Shown piece after piece: positions 50,255 to 59,948 of a stretch of DNA of 64,000 bases (position 1 is its first letter; the number at the start of each line of letters is the position of its first letter). The notes beneath the pieces are model-generated. The model was not told the origin of the DNA. It was given only the letters and a program-made list of their open reading frames with translations, and made no database searches. Position numbers and translations under genes: made by a program. The stretch is taken from assembly GCF_025917315.1 (NCBI RefSeq), contig NZ_CP080627.1, positions 620,001 through 684,000 of the forward strand. The letters are read 5' to 3'. This DNA comes from Halomonas qaidamensis. GTDB lineage: Bacteria; Pseudomonadota; Gammaproteobacteria; Pseudomonadales; Halomonadaceae.

Positions 50255-50722
50255 TTAAGGGGATGAGGCGAGAATGCCTGCTTCTACGCGCTGCTGTTGC
50301 CGAGAGGCAATACGCATAACATCGGGGCGCTGCATCAGCTGTGCAAGGCTTGTGTCATCAAGGAAATTACGAATCTGACTAGACAGCTCACACCATAGGT
50401 GGTGAGTGAGGCAGGTGTCGCCTTGTTGGCAGTCTGAAAGCCCTTGGCAGCGTGTTGCATCCACGGTCTCATTAACCGCATCAATCACTTGAGAAACACT
50501 GATATCTTCAGGCGGTTTCGCTAGTAAATAGCCGCCACCCGGGCCACGCACGCTGCTGACTAGGCCAGCTCTTCGCAGGCGTGCAAACAGCTGCTCAAGG
50601 TAAGAGAGCGAAATTTCCTGACGCTGAGAAATGTCCCCCAAGCTGGTAGGCCCTTGGGGGGTATTTATCGCCAAATCAAGCATGGCGGTAACGGCGTAAC
50701 GGCCTTTAGTGGTCAAGCGCAT
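50255..50722 (-). CDS. iscR: Rrf2-family Fe-S regulator IscR
   Basis: IscR is the [2Fe-2S] sensor repressor of Fe-S assembly genes. The protein has 155 residues. [18 protein letters not shown] is the standard N-terminus, the winged helix is in the first 70 residues, and the three cluster cysteines are in [14 protein letters not shown]. The ATG at 50722 has GAGGTG six bases upstream. It is followed by iscS after 25 bp and preceded by cysE. Confidence 0.95.
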   Translation of the reverse strand: MRLTTKGRYAVTAMLDLAINTPQGPTSLGDISQRQEISLSYLEQLFARLRRAGLVSSVRGPGGGYLLAKPPEDISVSQVIDAVNETVDATRCQGLSDCQQGDTCLTHHLWCELSSQIRNFLDDTSLAQLMQRPDVMRIASRQQQRVEAGILASSP

Positions 50723-50798
50723 GACAGGCACCTCGACGCTGAACCTCAGCGCACTTACGGCAAATGTAGCGCTATTATGGAAATCCTGAGTGCTTTGG

Positions 50799-51764
50799 TC
50801 AACTATTGCGCGATGTCGTTGACTCAGATGTCGACTCTGATGCTGTGTCAGCCGCTAAAGTGGAGGGTGAGTCCGTAGGTGGATGCGCCGCAGTTTGCTG
50901 CGCATTGGCTGTGTCTGTCTCGGTCGTCCTGGTGTTGGTTTGTGGGCCATGGCTATGTTTGCCAACTCCTGGGCAGCCTGTATCGTTTTCATCCAGAATG
51001 TCGGCAAAATCTTCATCCCGCAGGGCAGGTAGCTGGCCGTCGCGATAGTTAGCATCGAGTTTGCGCAGTGTTGAACACATGCGCTCAATGCGTTCATCCA
51101 CAGCATGCATATGGTCGAGCATGGCCTGCATCGAACGTGCCACAGGGTCGGGCATATCCTGGCTAACACCATAGGCATCAAAGCCAAATTTTTGGCAAAT
51201 CGCTTCACGGCGAGCAGGATCGATGTCTAATACTTCTTCGCTATCGGGGTCGGCGCGTTTAACGATCTTGCCTGGAATACCAACCACCGTAGCGCCGGAT
51301 GGAACTTCTTTAGTAACGACAGCATTAGAGCCAATTTTTGCGCCTGCACCAACGGTAAATGGTCCTAGAATCTTCGCACCAGCGCCGACAATCACACCAT
51401 CTTCCAGCGTAGGGTGACGCTTGCCCTTATTCCAACTGGTGCCACCTAAGGTAACGCCCTGGTAAAGGGTCACGTTGTCGCCAACTAACGCCGTTTCGCC
51501 AATCACTACGCCCATGCCGTGATCGATAAAGAAGCGGCGGCCAATGGTGGCACCTGGATGAATCTCGATGCCGGTCAGCCAGCGGGAAAATGTCGATAGC
51601 GTTCGTGCCAGCCATTTAAGGTTTTTCTTCCACAGCCAGTGGCTGCAGCGATGAAGCAGCAGGGCATGTAGGCCTGGATAGTTGGTCAGCACCTCAAGAA
51701 AGTTACGTGCCGCTGGGTCGCGGTCGAATACGCTATTAATGTCTTCACGCAGGCGTTGAAACAT
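50799..51764 (-). CDS. cysE: serine O-acetyltransferase CysE with long polar tail
   Basis: CysE makes O-acetylserine for cysteine synthesis. The protein has 321 residues; the core ends near 260. The left-handed beta-helix is evident ([40 protein letters not shown]), and the N-terminal helical region precedes it. The last 60 residues are Thr/Ser/Asp/Ala-rich and look disordered; this tail is absent from the E. coli enzyme (273). It lies upstream of iscR, joining cysteine supply to sulfur mobilisation. Confidence 0.93.
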   Translation of the reverse strand: MFQRLREDINSVFDRDPAARNFLEVLTNYPGLHALLLHRCSHWLWKKNLKWLARTLSTFSRWLTGIEIHPGATIGRRFFIDHGMGVVIGETALVGDNVTLYQGVTLGGTSWNKGKRHPTLEDGVIVGAGAKILGPFTVGAGAKIGSNAVVTKEVPSGATVVGIPGKIVKRADPDSEEVLDIDPARREAICQKFGFDAYGVSQDMPDPVARSMQAMLDHMHAVDERIERMCSTLRKLDANYRDGQLPALRDEDFADILDENDTGCPGVGKHSHGPQTNTRTTETDTANAQQTAAHPPTDSPSTLAADTASESTSESTTSRNS

Positions 51765-51800
51765 GGGTGATCCTTGGGCGTTAAAGGGCGGCAGTCATAA

Positions 51801-51856
51801 GTTCTTGGAATATGGTTCTTAGAATATGGTTCTTAGAATATGGTTCTTGGAATATG
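51801..51856 (-). repeat. four tandem 14-bp units upstream of cysE
   Basis: Four contiguous units of GTTCTTRGAATATG (R is G, A, A, G) lie 37-92 bases before the cysE start. The two middle units each contain the perfect palindrome TTCTTAGAA. The stretch could bind a repeated regulator dimer, or be a slippage product. Confidence 0.9.
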
Positions 51857-51946
51857 GTTAGCGCAATGCCACGTTTAAAAAACGATGTTGGGGCGCGCTG
51901 GGGCGACTTCAAGTTTCGGCAACTCAGGCTGCAGCAGTAGTCAGCG

Positions 51947-52693
51947 TTATGGCCGATGTTTGTCTGCTGTTTTTTCAGTTGCCGAAAGAATCCCACGTAG
52001 AATGTTCATTTCCATTTTTTCTGGACGAGCACGCAGGTAGAGACGACGCAGTCTAGCCATCAGTTGGCGCGGCTGTGCGGGGTCATGAAACTCAATGGCA
52101 ATTAGCGTGCGTTCTAGGTGTTCAAAGTAGCGTTCTAGTTCGGCATGGGTGACCAACGCATCATCCGGTTCTTCAGTGGTGCTGGCGGTATCCTGTTGGC
52201 TTAGCCATGCCATACGGCACTCATAGGCAATCACCTGAACAGCGGCGGCTAGGTTTAGCGAGCTGAAGTCTGCGTTGGTGGGAATATGCACATGGGCGTG
52301 GCAACGCTGCAGCTCAGCATTTGTTAAACCGCTGTCCTCGCGGCCAAACACCAGGGCAACGCGAGCGCTATCAGGCTGACATTCATCGGGCAAACGTTCG
52401 GCCAACTCACGAGGAGAGATCATTGGCCAGGGCAGCGTGCGCGAGCGGGCGCTAGCACCCACGGCAAGCGTGCAGTCAGCAACGGCGTCTTCTAGGGTAG
52501 AGTGAACCGTTGCCTGATGGAGCAGGTGGTCAGCTCCCGAGGCGCGGGAAATGCTGTCTTGGGTAATTACTTCGCAGCGCGGCGCGACCAGGGCTAAATC
52601 GGCTAAGCCCATGTTGTGCATGGCGCGGGCGACGCCGCCAATATTACCAGGATGGCTAGTGCCAATAAGAACAATACGAATGCGCTCAAGCAT
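51947..52693 (-). CDS. trmJ: tRNA (Cm32/Um32) methyltransferase TrmJ
   Basis: TrmJ 2'-O-methylates residue 32 of tRNAs. The protein has 248 residues with a SPOUT methyltransferase domain: IGTSHPGNIGGVARAMHNMG near residue 9, VFGREDSGL near 115 and SLNLAAAVQVIAYE near 140. The ATG at 52693 (MLERIRI) is chosen over a TTG at 52711. It is divergent from suhB, as in Pseudomonas. Confidence 0.94.
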   Translation of the reverse strand: MLERIRIVLIGTSHPGNIGGVARAMHNMGLADLALVAPRCEVITQDSISRASGADHLLHQATVHSTLEDAVADCTLAVGASARSRTLPWPMISPRELAERLPDECQPDSARVALVFGREDSGLTNAELQRCHAHVHIPTNADFSSLNLAAAVQVIAYECRMAWLSQQDTASTTEEPDDALVTHAELERYFEHLERTLIAIEFHDPAQPRQLMARLRRLYLRARPEKMEMNILRGILSATEKTADKHRP

Positions 52694-52835
52694 AATGGGC
52701 TCGGTAATCAAGTGCGGAAAACGCGCAGTTTAGCATGAGTCGATAGCATGCCCGAGGGGGCTCTGTTAGAATTATGCGCCAAAGCAGTCCTGCCACTGCC
52801 TCCGTTCTTTAACATCACTGTGACAAGGCCCGATC

Positions 52836-53630
52836 ATGAATCCTATGGTCCAATTTACGCTGCGCGCTGCGCGTGGCGCTGTTGAACACTTTTTACGTGT
52901 TCGTGAACGCATTGAAAATGCTCACGATGAATTTAACCTCGACCGCTTGCTAGAAGATACTGCTCGCAAAGCAGAGGCTACCATTGTTCAGCAGCTGCAG
53001 CGCGGGTATCCCCTGCATGGCGTCAGTGGCCGCTATACGCCCCATAAAGCGGGCGAAGGCGAAGGCGCTGATATCGTCTGGAAGATTGAACCAATGCACG
53101 GCTATTCCAATTTAGCGGTGGCAGGTAAGGGCTTTGCTCTCTCAGTGGTGTGTCTCGTAAAAGGTCGTCCTGAGCATGCGGTCATTATTTGCCCGTTCGC
53201 CGACGATGAATATATTGCTAGCCGCGGTCGCGGTGCGCAGCATAACGATAAGCGCATGCGTGTTAGCAAGCCTACCGCTATTAGCGGTACGCGAATCGCC
53301 ATGAGCCTGCCGGAAACCTGGTTACGCCCTAGCCATTTGCCAGCTTACCTGACCATTACTCAGCAATTAGCGCCTCAAGTAGAAGCCATATTGGCATCTG
53401 GTAGTGGCCTGCTGGATATTTGCGAACTCGCCTGTGGCCGAGTGGACAGTGTGTTTGTGTTGGGCCTTGAAGAGCAGGATATGCAGGTAGGAACGCTATT
53501 GCTGAAAGAAGCCGGAGCGCTGATAGGGTCGCCTGATGGCAAACCGACAGTGAATGCTGAAGGTCAGCTGATGGCCGCTGGCCCGCGCCTGTACAAAGCC
53601 TTGATTAAACAATTGGCACCGCATTTTTAA
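52836..53630 (+). CDS. suhB: inositol-1-monophosphatase family protein SuhB
   Basis: SuhB is an inositol monophosphatase that also acts in rRNA antitermination. The protein has 264 residues. The metal-binding motif here reads WKIEPMHGYSNL near residue 82, where the usual form is DPLDGTxN; the first Asp of the motif is Glu and the second is His, and the N-terminal GE(E) region is also altered (SGRYTPHKAGEGEG). So phosphatase activity may be weak or lost while the structural role remains. The C-terminal LDICELACGRVDSVF is conserved. Confidence 0.85.
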   Translation: MNPMVQFTLRAARGAVEHFLRVRERIENAHDEFNLDRLLEDTARKAEATIVQQLQRGYPLHGVSGRYTPHKAGEGEGADIVWKIEPMHGYSNLAVAGKGFALSVVCLVKGRPEHAVIICPFADDEYIASRGRGAQHNDKRMRVSKPTAISGTRIAMSLPETWLRPSHLPAYLTITQQLAPQVEAILASGSGLLDICELACGRVDSVFVLGLEEQDMQVGTLLLKEAGALIGSPDGKPTVNAEGQLMAAGPRLYKALIKQLAPHF

Positions 53631-53642
53631 GCGTTAAAAAGC

Positions 53643-53690
53643 GATGTAGTTAATAAATGATGTAGTTAATAAATGATGAAGTTAAAAAGC
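53643..53690 (+). repeat. three tandem 16-bp units after suhB
   Basis: Two identical units GATGTAGTTAATAAAT are followed by a diverged third that merges into the stem of the terminator. They begin 12 bases after the suhB stop codon. Confidence 0.85.
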
Positions 53691-53721
53691 CCCGCTGGTT
53701 TTTCGCCAGCGGGGCTTTTTT
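53684..53721. terminator. bidirectional terminator between suhB and secF
   Basis: GCCCCGCTGG pairs with CCAGCGGGGC across a 7-base loop, flanked by A-run and T-run, so it can end transcription from both converging genes. Confidence 0.93.
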
Positions 53722-53759
53722 GCGTGCCACTTAACGTATTGGCGCGATCAAGCTGCCGT

Positions 53760-54686
53760 TTAGGGCAGCTCTTCTTCCTCTTCATCCAGCTCTTTCTTAG
53801 TGGGTATAAGGTCTTCCCGAGAAAGCTTAAGCGGAATCAGTAGTGCGCCTGAGATATAAATTGATGAGAACGTGCCTACTACGATGCCAATCAGCAGCGC
53901 AATGGCGAAGTTCTTAATCATATCGCCGCCCAATAACAGCAGCGCCAGTAGCACCAGCACAGTCGTGCCAGAAGTAGCCAGCGTACGGGACAGCGTGGCA
54001 TTGATCGCTTCGTTGAAGATTTGCGGCATATCATCAATACGTGATGTGCGAATAGCCTCGCGGATACGGTCATAAACAACAATCGTGTCGTTTAGCGAGT
54101 AGCCGATTACCGCCAAAATCGCTGCCAGTACTGTTAAGTCGAAGTCCAGCTGAAACAGCGCAAAGATGCCAACAACGATGATGACATCGTGCAGCAGGGC
54201 TAGCAGGGCGCCAATGGCAAACTTGTATTGGAAGCGAAAGGCAACGTAGAGCATCACCACGCCCAGGGCTACCAGCAGGCCTAAGCCGCTCTGGTCACGT
54301 AACTGGTCACCCACCTGTGCGCCAACAAACTCGGCCCTTACTAGATTAACGCTATCGCCATTGGCACGAAGCAAGCTGACAACCTCATTGCCGACATCAG
54401 CATCGAATGCCTGCTGGAGTCGGATAAGCACTTCGGTTGATGCACCAAACGTTTGTACTGACACATCCTGGAAGCCGCTGTCTTCAAGCAGTTGGCGAAT
54501 CGCATCTAATGACGGTGCGGCACCATAACGTACTTCCACCAGCGTACCGCCCGTGAAGTCCAGCCCGAGATTTAATTGCTGAAAAATAATGGCGCCAATT
54601 GAGATAATTAGCAGCACGGCAGAGACGACAAACGCAAAGTTGCGCCGCCCCATAAAGTCGATTTGCAGTTGTGATAGGGGTTTCAT
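53760..54686 (-). CDS. secF: protein translocase subunit SecF
   Basis: SecF, with SecD and YajC, uses the proton gradient to help export through SecYEG. The protein has 308 residues with six membrane segments, a periplasmic domain between the first two, and the FVGAQVGDQL motif. The C-terminus is acidic (DEEEEELP). The ATG at 54686 has AGAGG five bases upstream and overlaps the stop of a short upstream frame (TAATG). Confidence 0.95.
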   Translation of the reverse strand: MKPLSQLQIDFMGRRNFAFVVSAVLLIISIGAIIFQQLNLGLDFTGGTLVEVRYGAAPSLDAIRQLLEDSGFQDVSVQTFGASTEVLIRLQQAFDADVGNEVVSLLRANGDSVNLVRAEFVGAQVGDQLRDQSGLGLLVALGVVMLYVAFRFQYKFAIGALLALLHDVIIVVGIFALFQLDFDLTVLAAILAVIGYSLNDTIVVYDRIREAIRTSRIDDMPQIFNEAINATLSRTLATSGTTVLVLLALLLLGGDMIKNFAIALLIGIVVGTFSSIYISGALLIPLKLSREDLIPTKKELDEEEEELP

Positions 54687-54760
54687 TACCACCTCTTAAA
54701 TTCTGGGCTAAGCACGTGGTTCAGATCCATGCTTTTCAAATCTATGCCATTTAGATCCAT
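54686..54760 (-). CDS. possible 24-codon coupling ORF between secD and secF
   Basis: An ATG one base after the secD stop opens 24 codons whose stop overlaps the secF start (TAATG). Its first fifteen residues are three related pentapeptides, MDLNG, IDLKS and MDLNH, produced by three 15-bp tandem units. The AGAGG site for secF lies inside its end. It may be translated to keep ribosomes on the message between secD and secF; no homologue is known to me. Confidence 0.35.
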   Translation of the reverse strand: MDLNGIDLKSMDLNHVLSPEFKRW

Positions 54761-54765
54761 GTTAA
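54721..54765 (-). repeat. three tandem 15-bp units across the secD stop codon
   Basis: On the plus strand the units are TCAGATCCATGCTTT, TCAAATCTATGCCAT and TTAGATCCATGTTAA; the third holds the secD stop codon (54762-54764). They underlie the pentapeptide repeat of the short frame described above. Confidence 0.8.
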
Positions 54766-56615
54766 ATCCACAGCTTTTTGACGGGCTTGCTGCCATAGGT
54801 CAGGTTGACCATGGCGCGCGTTACCAGTAAAGCAGTGAACATGGATGTCAAGATGCCAATAGAGAGCGTAACGGCAAAGCCTTTTACCGGACCGGTACCA
54901 ATCGAGAACAGAATTACCGCCACCAGTAGTGTGGTGATATTGGCATCCACGATAGAGGTGAAAGCGCGCTCGTAGCCCGCATGGATTGCCTGCTGTATCG
55001 ACATGCCATTGCGTAATTCTTCGCGTATGCGCTCGAAGATTAGAACATTGGCATCCACCGCCATCCCCAAGGTAAGCACAATCCCGGCGATACCTGGCAG
55101 TGTAAGTGTGGCACCGAGCATCGACATCACCGCAATTAGCAGCGTCAGGTTAAGCGCCAGGGCGATATTGGCGAATATGCCAAACACTTTGTAACGTGCC
55201 AGCATAAACAGAACGACCAGCAACAGGCCGATTTGAACCGAGAGCAGACCGCGCTCAATATTTTCAGCACCCAAGCTTGGGCCGATAGTGCGTTCTTGTA
55301 CAAAGTAGATAGGGGCGGCTAGTGAACCAGAGCGCAGCAGAAGAGCAAGCTCAGCAGCTTCAGTCGGCGAGTCTAAACCGGTGATGCGGAAGCTATTGCC
55401 CAACGCACTTTGGATGGTTGCAAGGCTGATCAAGCCGCGTTCGGTATAAGGCTCGCGGACAGTGGTTTCTTCGCCCGTTTCGGGGTCGATTTCTACCCGA
55501 TCTTCGCTTTTATGTTCAATGAATAACACCGCCATATTACGGCCGATATTCGTACGCGTAGCGCGGTTCATAAGCGTACCGCCGGTGCCGTCTAGGTTGA
55601 TGTTGACCTGGGGGCGGCCATTTTCATCAAAGCTGTTGCTGGCACTGGATACGCTGTCGCCGGTAATAATGACGTCGCGCATCAGCTCCGCTGAGCGTGC
55701 TGGGTCGTTACGGAATTCGAAACGCTCGGTTTCTGTATCTGGTGTGTCGTTACGTGCTTCCAGGCGAAACTCTAGATTTGCCGTTGCGCCGACAATGCGC
55801 TTGGCAGCGACGGTATCTTGAACGCCGGGCAGCTCAACCACAATTTGGCTAGGGCCTTGGCGTTGAACCATCGGTTCAGCTACGCCCAGTTCATTCACGC
55901 GGTTACGTAGCGTGGTGAGGTTTTGATTGATCGCATAGTCTTGAATCTCGCTAACGGTTTGGTCGCTTAGCGTCATAACAAGGCTAGAAGCGCGGCCATC
56001 GCCTTCGTTACTATATTCAAAATTAGGGAAGTCGCGACTAATCAAGCGTCGAGCAGTATCACGATCATCTGTACTGCCGAAATCGATAGAGAGTGACCGA
56101 TCGTTGATGGTGGTATTGCGATAGCGAATACGCTCACCACGCAGCAGCTCACGCATGGCACTAGCATTCACTTCCATACGCTGGGTAAGGGCGGCGTCCA
56201 TGTCTACTTCAAGTAAGAAGTGCACACCTCCGCGTAAATCGAGGCCCAGCGTCATGGGAGATGCGGAAAAGGCTTGCAGCCAACCAGGGGTGGCGTCAGC
56301 AAGGTTGAGTGCAACAGTGGCATCGTTGCCCAATACATCGGAGGCGATATCACGGGCATCTAGCTGGTCATCATCACTCTGTAAACGAATTAGCCATTGG
56401 CCATTCGTTTCTTCGATCGCTTTAATGGCGATATTGCTGTCGATGAGTGCTTCTTCAACGCGGGATATTTGCCGTTCATCCAGCGAGTCGCCCTGGGCAT
56501 CACTAACTTGGATAGCGGGATCTGCGGGGAATAAGTTGGGAAGCGAATAGATAAGGCCAACCACCAGGACGACCAGTATCAGCAGATACTTCCACAGGGG
56601 GTAACGGTTGAGCAT
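54762..56615 (-). CDS. secD: protein translocase subunit SecD
   Basis: SecD has 617 residues: a membrane helix near the N-terminus (YLLILVVLVVGLIYSLP), a large periplasmic region with TLGLDLRGGVHFLLEVD, and five C-terminal membrane segments with LTLGMAVDANVLIFERIREEL. The ATG at 56615 (MLNRYPLWKY) is chosen by homology. The gap to yajC (134 bp) contains two hairpins, at 56646-56674 and 56700-56715. Confidence 0.95.
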   Translation of the reverse strand: MLNRYPLWKYLLILVVLVVGLIYSLPNLFPADPAIQVSDAQGDSLDERQISRVEEALIDSNIAIKAIEETNGQWLIRLQSDDDQLDARDIASDVLGNDATVALNLADATPGWLQAFSASPMTLGLDLRGGVHFLLEVDMDAALTQRMEVNASAMRELLRGERIRYRNTTINDRSLSIDFGSTDDRDTARRLISRDFPNFEYSNEGDGRASSLVMTLSDQTVSEIQDYAINQNLTTLRNRVNELGVAEPMVQRQGPSQIVVELPGVQDTVAAKRIVGATANLEFRLEARNDTPDTETERFEFRNDPARSAELMRDVIITGDSVSSASNSFDENGRPQVNINLDGTGGTLMNRATRTNIGRNMAVLFIEHKSEDRVEIDPETGEETTVREPYTERGLISLATIQSALGNSFRITGLDSPTEAAELALLLRSGSLAAPIYFVQERTIGPSLGAENIERGLLSVQIGLLLVVLFMLARYKVFGIFANIALALNLTLLIAVMSMLGATLTLPGIAGIVLTLGMAVDANVLIFERIREELRNGMSIQQAIHAGYERAFTSIVDANITTLLVAVILFSIGTGPVKGFAVTLSIGILTSMFTALLVTRAMVNLTYGSKPVKKLWI

Positions 56616-56749
56616 GCAAGCCCTGCCTTCAATTACAAACGGAATTGCTGTGCACGGACAAACCGCGCACAGCAAAGTTCACCATCGTGGCTACCATGTC
56701 ACCCCTGCCGGGGTGGCTGGCACTGGATCGGCAGGGGGGAATGCAGGCG

Positions 56750-57076
56750 TTAGATGGACTTAATAGTGCCTTTAGGAAGTACGGCAGCAACGGCATTTTT
56801 CTGCACGTTAACTTCGGTGCCTTCAGAAACTTCCAGCGTTAGGAACTCATCATTAACTTTGGTAACACGACCAACAAGACCGCCACCGATGACAACTTCG
56901 TCGCCTTTAGCCAAGCCAGAAACCAACTGCTTATGCTGCTTTGCGCGCTTTGCTTGGGGACGCCACAGCAAGAAATAAAAGATCAGTACAAAACCAACCA
57001 GCATAACAATTTGCGCGATGCCACCGCCGGCAGCGGCTTCTTGGGCATGGGCTGGTGAGATGAAGAAATCCAGCAT
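56750..57076 (-). CDS. yajC: preprotein translocase subunit YajC
   Basis: YajC is a small membrane partner of SecDF. The protein has 108 residues with one membrane helix (IAQIVMLVGFVLIFYFLLWRP, about 20-40) followed by the cytoplasmic QAKRAKQHKQLVSGLAKGDEV segment. The ATG at 57076 has GGAG nine bases upstream. Confidence 0.95.
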   Translation of the reverse strand: MLDFFISPAHAQEAAAGGGIAQIVMLVGFVLIFYFLLWRPQAKRAKQHKQLVSGLAKGDEVVIGGGLVGRVTKVNDEFLTLEVSEGTEVNVQKNAVAAVLPKGTIKSI

Positions 57077-57147
57077 TGCAGAGAACTCCTGGGTTAGAAA
57101 ACTCAATGGGTGAACCGATTAAACCACCCGCCAACGGCGGATGGCGA

Positions 57148-58284
<1,137 letters not shown>

Positions 58285-58330
58285 CTAAAATAACTCGTCA
58301 ATAATCGGTTAAGGCGCGGGTGTGTGGTGC

Positions 58331-59362
58331 TTAGCGGGTCAGTAGCATGGCATCGCCGTAGCTAAAAAAGGCGTAGCGCTCGTCTACTGCCGCGCGGTAT
58401 GCGCGCATCATGTGGTCATAGCCTGCAAACGCGGAGACCAGCATTAGCAGCGTCGACTCAGGTAGATGGAAGTTGGTAATCAAAGCATCCACACAGCGCC
58501 ATTCGTAGCCAGGGTAGATAAAGATGTCGGTGTCGCCGCTGAACGGAGCGATCTGGCCATCGCTACTTTTCAGGCAAGCGCTTTCTAAGCAGCGCACGCT
58601 GGTCGTGCCGACAGCAATGACTCGTTTTCCAGCGGCCTGAGTGTCGCGAACTTGTTGGCAAGCAGCCTCAGAAACCTCAATCCACTCACTATGCATATGG
58701 TGTTCGAGAATGTTGTCGACGCGCACTGGCTGAAAGGTGCCTGCGCCAACGTGCAAAGTCACAAACGCGCTGTTAATACCTTTTTCAGCCAAAGCATCCA
58801 ATAAGGGCTGATCAAAATGAAGCCCTGCGGTGGGCGCCGCAACGGCACCATCGCGACGAGCATATACAGTTTGATAGCGCTCTCGATCACTCAGCTCATC
58901 TTCACGGGTAATATACGGCGGTAGCGGCATATGGCCGTGCTTCTCAAGTAGCGCAATCATCGGCGTGTCGCCTAGAAAGCGTAGCTCAAACAGCGCATCG
59001 CGGCGGCCTTCAACAATGGCATGAATATCGCCTTCAAAGATCAGTTCGGTGCCTGGTTTTGGCGATTTACTCGAACGGATATGCGCTAAACCACGGTGGC
59101 TGTCCAACGGACGCTCCAGCAGCATTTCTACTTTTCCGCCGCTCGCCTTATGGCCGTGCAAGCGCGCTGGAATGACTCGCGTGTCATTGAAGACCAGCAA
59201 GTCGCCTGGTTCGAGTAGCTCAAGCAAATCAGGAAACCGGCGATGCTCAAGCGCACCGCTTTTGCCATCCACGCATAGCAAACGACAGTCGCTGCGCTGC
59301 TCAGAGGGGTAGCGAGCAATTAGCTCATCAGGTAACTCGAAATGAAAGTCCGCGCGCTGCAT
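58331..59362 (-). CDS. queA: SAM:tRNA ribosyltransferase-isomerase QueA
   Basis: QueA converts preQ1-tRNA to epoxyqueuosine-tRNA with the ribosyl part of SAM. The protein has 343 residues. [18 protein letters not shown] opens it, with [14 protein letters not shown] near 50, [10 protein letters not shown] near 175, and [19 protein letters not shown] near the end. It leads the minus-strand series queA-tgt-yajC-secDF. Confidence 0.96.
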   Translation of the reverse strand: MQRADFHFELPDELIARYPSEQRSDCRLLCVDGKSGALEHRRFPDLLELLEPGDLLVFNDTRVIPARLHGHKASGGKVEMLLERPLDSHRGLAHIRSSKSPKPGTELIFEGDIHAIVEGRRDALFELRFLGDTPMIALLEKHGHMPLPPYITREDELSDRERYQTVYARRDGAVAAPTAGLHFDQPLLDALAEKGINSAFVTLHVGAGTFQPVRVDNILEHHMHSEWIEVSEAACQQVRDTQAAGKRVIAVGTTSVRCLESACLKSSDGQIAPFSGDTDIFIYPGYEWRCVDALITNFHLPESTLLMLVSAFAGYDHMMRAYRAAVDERYAFFSYGDAMLLTR

Positions 59363-59436
59363 GGGAATGGCTCTTTTCAGTGGTCAAACAGGCGGCATAG
59401 GATAGCGCTTTAGATAGATAAAGTCAGTCAATGTGA

Positions 59437-59464
59437 TTGACCTGCGAGGTTATCTCCGTATAAT
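59437..59464 (+). promoter_or_regulatory. sigma-70 promoter of the tRNA-Leu gene
   Basis: TTGACC and a perfect TATAAT are 16 bases apart, followed by a GC-rich discriminator (GCGC), the kind found at stable RNA promoters. The mature tRNA starts 11 bases after the -10 box. Confidence 0.88.
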
Positions 59465-59475
59465 GCGCATCCATT

Positions 59476-59562
59476 GCCGGTGTGGCGGAATTGGTAGACG
59501 CAGCGGATTCAAAATCCGCCGCCTTTACGGGTGTGCCAGTTCGAGTCTGGCCACCGGCACCA
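59476..59562 (+). tRNA. tRNA-Leu (anticodon CAA)
   Basis: The 87-nt class II tRNA has the acceptor stem GCCGGTG/CACCGGC with discriminator A and encoded CCA. The anticodon stem GCGGA/TCCGC encloses the loop TTCAAAA, so the anticodon is CAA (reads UUG). A long variable arm and the T arm (TTCGAGT loop) follow. Confidence 0.97.
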
Positions 59563-59568
59563 AATTTT

Positions 59569-59602
59569 AAGGGCTTAGCGTTTTATCGCTAGGCCCTTTT
59601 TT
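59569..59602 (+). terminator. rho-independent terminator after tRNA-Leu
   Basis: GGGCTTAGCG pairs with CGCTAGGCCC (one G-T pair) across a 6-base loop and is followed by six T. Confidence 0.9.
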
Positions 59603-59699
59603 GTGCCTGCTTGTTTTGTGCCTGCTTGCGTCGTTTTTCAATCCTCTTTTTCCAGCTTTCAGCTCCCCGTTTTTCAGCTCCCCGTTTTTCAAGTGTCCA
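59599..59699 (+). repeat. two short 15-bp tandem repeats in the tRNA-giant gene gap
   Basis: TTTTGTGCCTGCTTG is present twice in a row (59599-59628). Then GCTTTCAGCTCCCCG and TTTTTCAGCTCCCCG (59655-59684) are followed by a diverged third unit to 59699. Both lie in the 346-bp gap from 59603 to 59948, where no gene could be supported. Confidence 0.85.
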
Positions 59700-59948
59700 C
59701 TTTTTGTCCATTGATCTTGTTGCTCGCTACTACGTTTTGTTAATGATGATGTGTCTAATGCTCTGTTACCGCACTTTAACCGGCCTTTTTCAGGGTTTGG
59801 TTAACACTTCTTTGTGAAATACTTAAGCCTATTTTTCTAATGCGCTTGATAAGCACGGTGTCTGCAGGCGCGTGGGCGATGAACGCCAACCGGATATAAA
59901 AACGATTAGGCGCCAAGCGCCTGCGAACTTTCAGTGGAGAAGTGCTCA

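Noticed and set aside
51801..51856. CRISPR-like array
   Set aside because: The units are contiguous, with no spacers, and no cas genes are nearby.
59476..59562. tRNA-Leu as an attachment site for an integrated element
   Set aside because: No integrase is present and no copy of the tRNA 3' end was seen downstream in the window.
59611..59817. Open frame of 68 codons in the gap before the giant gene
   Set aside because: It is created largely by the 15-bp repeats, has no ribosome binding site and no recognisable features.
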